From: Anaerolineales bacterium
GTDB taxonomy: Bacteria > Chloroflexota > Anaerolineae > Anaerolineales > Villigracilaceae
DNA length: 64,000 nucleotides
Reading direction: 5' to 3'
Assembly (NCBI GenBank): GCA_019187665.1
Contig: JABARH010000014.1
Span: forward strand, 1 to 64,000
Part shown: piece after piece, positions 41,802-49,695 of the stretch
Numbering within the stretch: the stretch's first letter is position 1
Layout: every line of letters begins with the position of its first letter
The notes under the pieces: generated by a model
What the model saw: the letters and a program-made list of their open reading frames with translations, nothing else
What the model was told of the DNA's origin: nothing
The model's database searches: none
Program-made: the position numbers and the translations under genes

Positions 41802-42980
41802 TTACTGGAGCGCGTCGAGATATTTCAATCCCGAACCTGTGTTGAGCAGGAGGATCGTTTCTGTCGGCGTCACCCATTTTTGCCGCATCAATTCTTTCAA
41901 CGCGGCGTAGGTGGCCGCGCCTTCGGGCGCGACGAAGAGGCCTTCCTGTTTGGCGATCTCGCTTTGCGCGGCGAAGATGGCCTCGTCGCTGACAGCGAGG
42001 GCCGTGCCGCCGCTCTCGCGCAGGGTATTGAGGATCAAGCGGTCGGCGAAGCTTTTCGGCACGCGTAAACCCGAGGCCAGGGTGTGCGCGTTCGTCCAGA
42101 AATCGCAGAATTCGCGTCCCGCCTGAAATGCCCTGGGGACGGGCGCGCAGCCTTCGGCCTGCACCGCCACCATGCGCGGGCGTTTGTTCGTTTCCAGCCA
42201 GCCCAGTTCGGCCAGTTCGGCGATGGCTTTCCAGATTCCCACCAGTCCCGTCCCGCCGCCCGTTGGGTAGACGATCACGTCGGGGAGTTGGTAATTGAAA
42301 AATTCGGCGATCTCGTAGCCCATTACTTTTTTGCCTTCGAGACGGTACGGTTCTTTAAATGTGGAGAGATCGAACCAGCCTTCTTCGCGCGCTTTCACTC
42401 CCGCCATGCCCGCCGCGTCGCTGATCAGGCCGTCAATCAACACCACCTCCGCGCCCGCCATGCGGCTTTCCTGGATGTTGGCCTGCGGCGTATCTTTGGG
42501 CATGAAGATGTGCGCGCGTATTCCTGCTCGGGCCGCGTAGGCCGCCATCGCGCCGCCTGCATTGCCCGCGGTGGGGATGATCACTTTTTCGATTCCAAGT
42601 TCCCTGGCCCTGGAGACCGCCGCGCCCAGCCCGCGCGCTTTGAATGAGCCTGTGGGGTTGGCGCTTTCGTCTTTGAGGAACAGCTGTGATAGCCCCAGCG
42701 CGGCGCCGAGACGCGGCATGCGCAGGGTGGGCGTGTCGCCCTCGCCGAGAGTCACTTCGTTGGCGGGGTCCTCCACAGGCAGGAGTTCGCGCCAGCGCCA
42801 CATTCCGCGCGGGCGGGCGCGCAACGCGTCGCGGTCGAGCTGGCGCCGCGCCGTGGGCAGGTCGTAATACGTGATCAGCGCGGCCTGGCAGTCGGGGCAG
42901 AAGGTGTGAACTTTGCGCGCGGAAAATTCCCTTCCGCAGTCTGAACATTTAAGATAGAGGAGATAGGGGTTGGCCTTCAT
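41802..42980 (-). CDS. thrC: Threonine synthase
   Basis: This PLP enzyme converts O-phosphohomoserine to threonine. The 392-residue product has an N-terminal zinc-knuckle-like CSDCG...FCPDC, the PLP lysine in NPTGSFKARG (about 112), TAGNAGGAMAAYA as phosphate loop and GGGTGLVGIW. This is the class with an N-terminal Cys4 motif, often found in archaea and Chloroflexi. ATG 42980 overlaps the receiver-gene stop as ATGA. The gene ends an unusual signalling operon. A relative with another beta-replacement reaction cannot be excluded. Confidence 0.85.
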   Translation of the reverse strand: MKANPYLLYLKCSDCGREFSARKVHTFCPDCQAALITYYDLPTARRQLDRDALRARPRGMWRWRELLPVEDPANEVTLGEGDTPTLRMPRLGAALGLSQLFLKDESANPTGSFKARGLGAAVSRARELGIEKVIIPTAGNAGGAMAAYAARAGIRAHIFMPKDTPQANIQESRMAGAEVVLIDGLISDAAGMAGVKAREEGWFDLSTFKEPYRLEGKKVMGYEIAEFFNYQLPDVIVYPTGGGTGLVGIWKAIAELAELGWLETNKRPRMVAVQAEGCAPVPRAFQAGREFCDFWTNAHTLASGLRVPKSFADRLILNTLRESGGTALAVSDEAIFAAQSEIAKQEGLFVAPEGAATYAALKELMRQKWVTPTETILLLNTGSGLKYLDALQ

Positions 42981-43369
42981 GCGGTAGGCTGTCCGTCTGT
43001 GGGGACGAAGGCCTCCACCCGCGCCCACAATTCGCGGATGTTGATCGGCTTGGACATGTACACGTCGCAGCCCGCGGCCAGCGCCTTTTCGGCGTCGCCT
43101 TTTAACGCGTTGGCGGTGATGGCGATGATGGGAACGTAGGCCAGCCCGCTTTTGCCGCTGGAGCGAATGCGGCGCGCCACTTCGTAGCCGTCTATGTCGG
43201 GCAGGTTGATATCGAGCAGGATCAAGTCCACCGCTTCGCGCTCGGCCATGCTCACGCCCGTTTCGCCGTCTTTGGCTTGCAGCAGGGCGTAGCCGCGCGC
43301 TTCGAGGGCGCGCTGCACGAGCAGCATGTTATCGGGGTTATCCTCGACATATAAAATCGTTTTTCGCAT
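42977..43369 (-). CDS. Stand-alone receiver-domain protein (CheY/DivK-like)
   Basis: The 130-residue protein is a single receiver domain with acidic residues 9-10, phospho-acceptor Asp 53 (LILLDINLPDIDG), IAITANAL and Lys in YMSKPI. AGGAGC precedes ATG. It lies between two threonine-synthase-like genes and overlaps the following one by four bases. It has no output domain of its own. Confidence 0.93.
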   Translation of the reverse strand: MRKTILYVEDNPDNMLLVQRALEARGYALLQAKDGETGVSMAEREAVDLILLDINLPDIDGYEVARRIRSSGKSGLAYVPIIAITANALKGDAEKALAAGCDVYMSKPINIRELWARVEAFVPTDGQPTA

Positions 43370-43422
43370 TCTTCATGCTCCTAATTAATTCATGCGGGGC
43401 GTACTGTGTTTTTGCAGGCGGC

Positions 43423-45069
43423 CTACGACTCGGCGCCTTTGTCTGCAATGACCTGGATCACTTGATCCACAAACTTGCGCGTGGGCAGCGAGCCTTTTTG
43501 ATAGACCGCTTCGATGTGACCGTTGAGTCGTTTGCGTTCCTCGGGCGTGATGTCCTTGGCGCTGACCACGACGACGGGGATGTTGTGCGTGCGCGGATCG
43601 AGTTTGAGTTCCTCCACGAGGCCGAAACCGTCCATGCCTGGCATGGTCAGGTCGCTTACGATCAGGTCGGGAAGTTTCTGCCGCGCCAATGATAACCCCT
43701 CCCAGCCGTCTTTGGCATGGAAAACGCGATAGGTTTTTCGCGCTTCGAGCAGGCGGCGGATGAGCAGCGCGTCGTCGGGATTGTCGTCTATTAAAAGCAC
43801 TGTTGTGGTTTTTTCGTCGAGATTCTCGAGCGCGGCCTGCAGGCCCTCGCGCGGCGCGGGAGTTTGGTCTTTGCTCAAATGCACATCCACCGCGAATTGT
43901 TCGCCCAGCACATGTTTTTCGACGGAGAAGGTGTGTCCCGTGCAGTTGACCGCCACCGTTTCATCGGGACGGATCGTCCCCTCGCGCAGCATCTTTTCGA
44001 GACCCGCGAACGCCACCGCCGTCGCAGGCTCCACGGCCATGCCCTCGCTTTTGGCGAGCGATTGCATGGCAGAATAGGCTTCAAGATCGCTCACCGCCTC
44101 CATCGTCCCGCCAAATTGCTGGGTCAAATTCCAAAGGTAGGTGTAGGCCTTGCCTGGGTCGCCTGTGGAAAGGATGATGATGCGCGTGTCGGGGATGACG
44201 GGCTGAGCGACATCTTTGCCCGCTTTGAAGGCGTGCACCATCGGCGCGCATCCCTCGGATTGGATGACGGCCAGTTTGGGGATTTTGTGTATCAACCCCA
44301 TCTGGAACATTTCTTTGAAACCCTGATACACGCCGAGAGGTCCCAGCCCGCCGCTGACAGCCTGAATATACCAATCGGGCGCGCGCCAGCCGAGTTGCTC
44401 CACGATCTCGTAGGCGATGGTCTTCATGGATTCGCGCGCGGGGACGGAACTCGCGCCGCGATCGAGCAGCAGGCCGCGGCGTTGCGCGAACTGCGCGGCG
44501 ATCTGCTTGGTCTGATCGTAGTTGCCGCTGACACGGATCACCTCCGCGCCGAAGAGCGCCGCCTCGCGCAATTTTTCCTGCGGCACGAGGCTGGTCATAA
44601 AGACCCATAGTTTGATGCCCGCCCGCGCGCAGGCCGCCGCGTAGGCCACCGCCGCGTTGCCTGTGGAGGCGATGACCGCCTCGCGCACATTGTTCTCGTT
44701 CATGGCCGCCACCGCAACGGCGGCCTGCCGATCTTTGAAAGAGGAGGTCGGGGCGTAGCGTTCGTCTTTGATGAAGACGGAATCGGATCCCAGTTTGGAG
44801 GCGAAACGGGCCGACTGCCAGAGGGGCGTCCCGCCTGCGGGGTAAAGATCGAGCGCGGCAGGGTTGTCCAGCGGCAGAATGTCCTGATAACGCCAGAGAT
44901 TGGCGGGGCGGTTGGGAAGCCCGCGCAGGAGTTCGCGTTTGAAGGCGTCGTAATCGTAGCGCGCTTCGAGCCATTGCGATTCGCATGTTTCGCAAACGGC
45001 GGGGACGAAGGGTATGTAGGGTTGTTGCGCCGAGCAGATGGCGCACTCTAAATAAAGCGGATGGGACAT
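43423..45069 (-). CDS. Threonine-synthase-like PLP enzyme fused to a receiver domain
   Basis: The 548-residue protein has an N-terminal Cys4 knuckle (CAICS...CETCES), a PLP fold with Lys in TSSFKDRQA, ASTGNAAVAYAA and SGGLGPLGVYQG (about 1-415), and from about residue 419 a complete response-regulator receiver: LLIDDNPDD, phospho-acceptor Asp about 471 (LIVSDLTMPGMDG), VVSAKD and a Lys in VYQKGSL. Whether the PLP domain makes threonine is uncertain. The fusion suggests phosphorylation control of an amino-acid enzyme, or reuse of the PLP fold as a signalling part. ATG 45069 is chosen because the family starts there. Confidence 0.88.
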   Translation of the reverse strand: MSHPLYLECAICSAQQPYIPFVPAVCETCESQWLEARYDYDAFKRELLRGLPNRPANLWRYQDILPLDNPAALDLYPAGGTPLWQSARFASKLGSDSVFIKDERYAPTSSFKDRQAAVAVAAMNENNVREAVIASTGNAAVAYAAACARAGIKLWVFMTSLVPQEKLREAALFGAEVIRVSGNYDQTKQIAAQFAQRRGLLLDRGASSVPARESMKTIAYEIVEQLGWRAPDWYIQAVSGGLGPLGVYQGFKEMFQMGLIHKIPKLAVIQSEGCAPMVHAFKAGKDVAQPVIPDTRIIILSTGDPGKAYTYLWNLTQQFGGTMEAVSDLEAYSAMQSLAKSEGMAVEPATAVAFAGLEKMLREGTIRPDETVAVNCTGHTFSVEKHVLGEQFAVDVHLSKDQTPAPREGLQAALENLDEKTTTVLLIDDNPDDALLIRRLLEARKTYRVFHAKDGWEGLSLARQKLPDLIVSDLTMPGMDGFGLVEELKLDPRTHNIPVVVVSAKDITPEERKRLNGHIEAVYQKGSLPTRKFVDQVIQVIADKGAES

Positions 45070-45082
45070 GGATGACTGCCTT

Positions 45083-46936
45083 TTACTTTTTCGGTTTTTC
45101 GATTTCCACAGACTCGGCAAAGCGCGCTTCGATGGGCAGTTCCACAAAGAAGGCCGCGCCTTCGCCGTCCACGCCAGAACTTTCGGCCCACAGACGGCCG
45201 CCGTGCATTTCGATCAGGCGGCGGCTGATGGGCAGGCCGAGTCCGGTTCCGCCCACTTTGCGCGTGGTGGAGGTGTCCACTTGCGTGAATTCCTGGAAGA
45301 TGGTTTCGAGTTTGTCGGGCGGGATGCCGATGCCCGGGTCGCGCACGCGGATGAGGACGCGCTCGCCGCGGCGCTGGACGCGCAGGCCGATCTCGCCCTC
45401 TTCGGTGAATTTTATGGCGTTGGTGACGAGGTTGATCAACACCTGGCGGACGCGCGTGCGGTCGGCGGTGATCTCCACCTCGCGCTCCGAATCGGCTTCG
45501 ACAAGCAGTGTGAGGCGCTTATCGCCGACCAGCGCCGAGGTGATGCTGAACACGTCTTCGATGGTCTCGTGGATGCGGAACCGTTCCGGATTCAGGTTCA
45601 TGCGTCCGGCTTCGATCTTGGACATGTCCAGCACGTCGTTGATCAGGTGGAGCAGGTGGCGCCCGTTCTTTTGGATGAGTTGCAGATCGTTCTGCATGTT
45701 CGGGGTGAGCGGACCGTCCAGCTCTTCGAGCATCACGTCTGAGAAGCCGAGGATGGAGTTGAGCGGCGTGCGTAACTCGTGCGACATGTTGGCGAGGAAG
45801 GAGGATTTGAGCCGGTCGAGTTCCATCAGTTCGGCGGCGCGGCGTTGCAGTTCTTCGGCCAGGCGCAGGGTTTCGAGTTGCAGGCTGACGCGCTCGGCAA
45901 TGGAGGCCGAAAGTTCGCGCGCCTCAGGCGAAATTTCGATCCCGCCCGCAACGCCCAAATGACCAATCGTCTCGCCGCGCACAATGAGCGGCTGGGTAAA
46001 GTCCATGTTCTTTGTGAGGAGCGGCGCGGCGCCAAGCGGGATGACCTCGTTGGCGTCGTAGGCAAAACCTAATTTTATCTCCCTGTCTCCGGCATAGGAT
46101 TCCCAGTTTTCACGCGTCAATTGGCGCGTGGCAGCTTCGGCTTCGGCGCGGGCGCGCGAGGCCTCGGCCAGCAGGCGGATGTTTTCCACTTGTTGCGCCA
46201 CTTGCCTGGCGATGGCCGCGATCATGGCGCGTTCTTCGGCGGTGGGCGCGCGCGACGGGTCGGGTTTAAGATACAACGTTCCAACCTGTTCTTCCATCAC
46301 GTTCACCGGTTCGAAGATCCCGCCGTCGGCGCGGGGCGCGTCGATCATCGGTGTCACCGCAGACTGATCGTAGGCATAGCCCACGCGCTCGCTCTGGCGA
46401 ATGCCGTCGAGATACGATTTCCAACTCTCGTGGATGAAACTGCGCGAGGCCGATTCGGCTTCGACGCGGGCGCGCTCGGCCGCGTCGAGCAGGCGCAGGT
46501 TTTCGATCTGGAGCGAGGCTTGCCGCGCCACCGATTCCAACAGGGATGATTCTTCCGCGGTCCATTCGCGCGCCGCGTTTGGCTGGACCTCCACCCTGCC
46601 GACGACCTGTCCGCTGGCAGTCAACGCGGCGCTGACTCCGCCTGCGACGGGCGCGCCCGCTTCCCCGTCTGAACCGCGCAGCGGCGCGAGCGCCTCGTCC
46701 GCGTAGGCGAAGCCGACGCGCTCGGCCTCGTAGAGACTGGGCGCGGCGCGGCGCGGTTGTTCGTCCTGCGGCGGTAGTTCGCGCTGTTTCACTTCCGCTT
46801 CCAGCTCAAACAGACGCGCCCGCAGGTCTTCGATCTCGCGGCGCAGCGCGGCGGCCTCCGTGATCGGATTGGAGGCCAGCCGTTCGAAGTCTTGAAAGAG
46901 GGCGTCGAGTCGTTGGCGGAAGAATTTACTGGACAT
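45083..46936 (-). CDS. Soluble histidine kinase with repeated GAF-like modules
   Basis: The 617-residue protein starts with a coiled coil (EAAALRREIEDLRARLFELE). Three mini-GAF-like units follow, each with GFAYD/GYAYD and a preceding (S/T)RxxxHES/TRENWxxY motif. Then come HisKA with MSHELRTPLNS (His about 385) and HATPase_c (NLVTNAIKFTEEG, DPGIGIP, GGTGLGL). The start at 46936 is preferred; the longer frame is an antisense-like Arg-rich translation. It is the only kinase among the sensors directly around it. Confidence 0.9.
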   Translation of the reverse strand: MSSKFFRQRLDALFQDFERLASNPITEAAALRREIEDLRARLFELEAEVKQRELPPQDEQPRRAAPSLYEAERVGFAYADEALAPLRGSDGEAGAPVAGGVSAALTASGQVVGRVEVQPNAAREWTAEESSLLESVARQASLQIENLRLLDAAERARVEAESASRSFIHESWKSYLDGIRQSERVGYAYDQSAVTPMIDAPRADGGIFEPVNVMEEQVGTLYLKPDPSRAPTAEERAMIAAIARQVAQQVENIRLLAEASRARAEAEAATRQLTRENWESYAGDREIKLGFAYDANEVIPLGAAPLLTKNMDFTQPLIVRGETIGHLGVAGGIEISPEARELSASIAERVSLQLETLRLAEELQRRAAELMELDRLKSSFLANMSHELRTPLNSILGFSDVMLEELDGPLTPNMQNDLQLIQKNGRHLLHLINDVLDMSKIEAGRMNLNPERFRIHETIEDVFSITSALVGDKRLTLLVEADSEREVEITADRTRVRQVLINLVTNAIKFTEEGEIGLRVQRRGERVLIRVRDPGIGIPPDKLETIFQEFTQVDTSTTRKVGGTGLGLPISRRLIEMHGGRLWAESSGVDGEGAAFFVELPIEARFAESVEIEKPKK

Positions 46937-46968
46937 GCGTTTTGAATTCCGAATTTTGAATCCTGAAT

Positions 46969-49695
46969 TTATTTCATGCCCAATTGGGCGACGGTGAGCG
47001 GCGCGCCGAGCGCGTGACCGAGTTCGCGCGCCGCGATCTGCAGCACGGCCTCCACGCTGGTGGCGCCCTGAATCTTCTGGCTGATGGCGTTGAGCATGGC
47101 TTCGCGTTCGGCCTGCCTGCGGGCGCGTTCGAACTGACGGCGGTTTTCCATGACGGTGGCGACCTGCGGTCCGAGCGCGATGAACAGGCGTTTTTCTTCC
47201 TCGGTAAAGTGATGCGGCTGCTCGCCCTCTGCCAGCAGCAGGCCGATCTGTTCCGCGCCCGCGTGCAGCGGCAGAATGCCCACCGCGCGCAGGTTGAGAC
47301 GATGCACCAGCTGCAGCGTCACGGGGTCGACGCGTTCGTCGGTAAATCCATCGTCGAAAAATAATGGCGTTGGGCTGACGAACATTTTCATCATGCGCAC
47401 CACTTCGAGCGGATAATGCGTCCCGATGGGGGTGGCCTGGCTGCCTGTGCCGTTCCACCAGTTGGCGAGAACGTCCATGCTTTCCACGTTGCCGTCCGCG
47501 TCGTAGTTCATGCTGGTCAGGATGGCGCGGTTGATGACGGGAATGTCAATCGCCTCGATGGCGGCCGCGACGAGTTTCTGCAAATCGGCGGCGCGCGTGA
47601 TTTCGCGGCTGGCTTCAAAGAGTCTTTCCGACTGTGCCAGCGCGGCCTGGGTTTGGCCCGCCAGCCGCGCGCCTTCCAGGGCCAGCGCCACCTGTTCGCC
47701 CACCTGCGAAAGAAACGCGCGTTCTCCGCTGGAGAGCGGGCGCTTGGGATCCTCTGCCACCGATAAATTGCCAACGACTTCGCCGCCTGGCGTGCCCATT
47801 GGAATCACCGTAAACGGCGCGGAGGCGATGTCGGCGTCATGTATCGAGCGAACGCCAGCCTGGTCGTATATAAATCCTTTTGGCAGGTCGGTATAGGTCC
47901 GGTAAGCATCCCAGCCTTCGCGGGCCATGGTTTTGTAGAGATGGTTAATTTCATCCAGGCGTTCCGACATTTCCTGGCGCAGGCGGGTCTGCTCAATGGC
48001 TACCGCGATCTGACCGCACAAGCCTTCCAGCAACAGGCGGTCATCTTCCGAGAGCGCGCCTTCCAATTCGCTTTGCACGTCCAGCACGCCCAAAACCTTA
48101 TTCTGAAGTTTGATCGGCACGGCGATCTCGCCGCGCGTGTTGGGTAAGAGCGGGTTGGGGCGCCAATCGGGGTCGTCAGCCAGGGTGGGGCGCAGAAGGG
48201 TTTTGCCGCTGGCGGCGGCGGCGCCGATCAGGCCGCTGCCCATCGGCAATTTGTGCCCGCTGGCAAGCATCTTTTTGCCGGTCTCGCCGTATCCGCTGAC
48301 AAGGATGACGGCGTCCTGTCCGGCGTCGTAACGCAATAACTGGGTATGGTAGTAGCCCAGCCGTTCTTTGGTGAGGGATACCACGCGCTCAAATAACTCG
48401 CCGGTTTCCGTGACAGATGCGAGCTCCTGTGCGATCTCGGTGCTGACCTGTACTTGATAGCCGCGATGTTCAAACGCCTGTTGAATTTCGCGTTCCATTG
48501 ATTTGCGTTCGGTAATGTCGCGCCAGACGGTGTGGACGATGACGTGGTCGCCAAGCGGGATGGGAGTGAGCAGGACTTCCACCATGAAGTCTTCGCCGTT
48601 GACGCGGCGGTGCATCCACTCGAAGCGGTTGCTGCCCTTCTCGAGCGCGGTTTGGATCATCTCGTTGGCCTTCTCGGCGGAGGGGCGTCCATCCGGCTGG
48701 AATTCGGGCGAGAGTTGCGAAGGATGCGTGGAAAGCACTTCTTCCTTTGTGCGCGCGCCAAGCATATCTACCGTGGCTTGATTGCAATCCACGAAGATAT
48801 TCCCATCCAGGATCAGGTAGGCGTCCGCCGAATGTTCAAAGAGCGTCTGGAAGCGGGCTTCGCTTTCCCGAATGGAACGTTCTGCGCGCTTGCGTTCGGT
48901 GACATCCACCGCGGCCGCAATGACCACTTTTTGTCCGAAGAATTCTCCCGGATTCAAGAGGACGTTTTTCGGGAAAATTTCGCCGTTCTGGCGCCGCCCC
49001 CAGAATTCGAAGCGTTGGGGTTCGCCGTTGAACGCCCGCGCAAACGTGGCGAAGACTTCGTTCATGTTATTTTTGTCCGGCGCGCTGATGATTTCAGGTG
49101 TCTTCCCAATGAAAAATTCGCGGGGATAGCCATACATGCGCGTTACGCTGTCGTTGACATCCAGAAAACGCCCTTCGGCGTCCTGAATGTACAGGGCTTC
49201 GAACATGCTGTTGAAGATGCCGCGATACGTTTTTTCGCTTGCCGCCAATAATTCCTGCGCCTGCTTGCGTTCGGCAATGTCGCGCCAGACGGTGTGGACG
49301 ATGACGCGGTCGCCAAGCGGGATGGGCGTGAGCAGGACTTCCACCATGAAGTCTTCGCCGTTGACGCGGCGGTGCATCCACTCGAAGCGGTTGCTGCCCT
49401 TCTCGAGCGCGGTTTGGATCATCTCGTTGGCCTTCTCGGCGGAGGGGCGTCCGTCCGGCTGGAATTCGGGCGAGAGTTGTGAAGGATGCGTGGACAACAC
49501 CTCCTCTTTTGTCCGCGCTTTGAGCATGTTCACCGTTGCCTGATTGCAATCCACGAAGATGTTCCCGTCCAGGATCAGGTAGGCGTCTGCCGATTGTTCA
49601 AAGAGCGTCTGAAAGCGGGCTTCGGCGGCTGCGCTTTTTGACGCCATTCCGCTTTGGGTACTCTTGGGTTTTGAGTCGTTCTTCTGGCTATTCAT
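46969..49695 (-). CDS. PAS/GAF sensor without kinase domain
   Basis: The 908-residue soluble protein has PAS1 (about 25-150), PAS2 (155-285), PAS3 (285-405), a GAF (420-585), a mini-GAF unit with MAREGWDAYRTY and FIYDQ, and another GAF (about 710-870). It ends in MLNAISQKIQGATSVEA and AARELGHALGAP. PAS1 and PAS3 are almost identical in protein and DNA. There is no histidine kinase, cyclase, EAL or HTH domain. It overlaps the upstream sensor gene by four bases (ATGA), so it belongs to one operon and may pass signals to the neighbouring kinase. Confidence 0.88.
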   Translation of the reverse strand: MNSQKNDSKPKSTQSGMASKSAAAEARFQTLFEQSADAYLILDGNIFVDCNQATVNMLKARTKEEVLSTHPSQLSPEFQPDGRPSAEKANEMIQTALEKGSNRFEWMHRRVNGEDFMVEVLLTPIPLGDRVIVHTVWRDIAERKQAQELLAASEKTYRGIFNSMFEALYIQDAEGRFLDVNDSVTRMYGYPREFFIGKTPEIISAPDKNNMNEVFATFARAFNGEPQRFEFWGRRQNGEIFPKNVLLNPGEFFGQKVVIAAAVDVTERKRAERSIRESEARFQTLFEHSADAYLILDGNIFVDCNQATVDMLGARTKEEVLSTHPSQLSPEFQPDGRPSAEKANEMIQTALEKGSNRFEWMHRRVNGEDFMVEVLLTPIPLGDHVIVHTVWRDITERKSMEREIQQAFEHRGYQVQVSTEIAQELASVTETGELFERVVSLTKERLGYYHTQLLRYDAGQDAVILVSGYGETGKKMLASGHKLPMGSGLIGAAAASGKTLLRPTLADDPDWRPNPLLPNTRGEIAVPIKLQNKVLGVLDVQSELEGALSEDDRLLLEGLCGQIAVAIEQTRLRQEMSERLDEINHLYKTMAREGWDAYRTYTDLPKGFIYDQAGVRSIHDADIASAPFTVIPMGTPGGEVVGNLSVAEDPKRPLSSGERAFLSQVGEQVALALEGARLAGQTQAALAQSERLFEASREITRAADLQKLVAAAIEAIDIPVINRAILTSMNYDADGNVESMDVLANWWNGTGSQATPIGTHYPLEVVRMMKMFVSPTPLFFDDGFTDERVDPVTLQLVHRLNLRAVGILPLHAGAEQIGLLLAEGEQPHHFTEEEKRLFIALGPQVATVMENRRQFERARRQAEREAMLNAISQKIQGATSVEAVLQIAARELGHALGAPLTVAQLGMK

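Noticed and set aside
45083..47458. Longer N-terminus for the 617-residue kinase
   Set aside because: The extra 174 residues are Arg/Gly/His-rich and overlap the 3' part of the PAS/GAF sensor gene in another frame.
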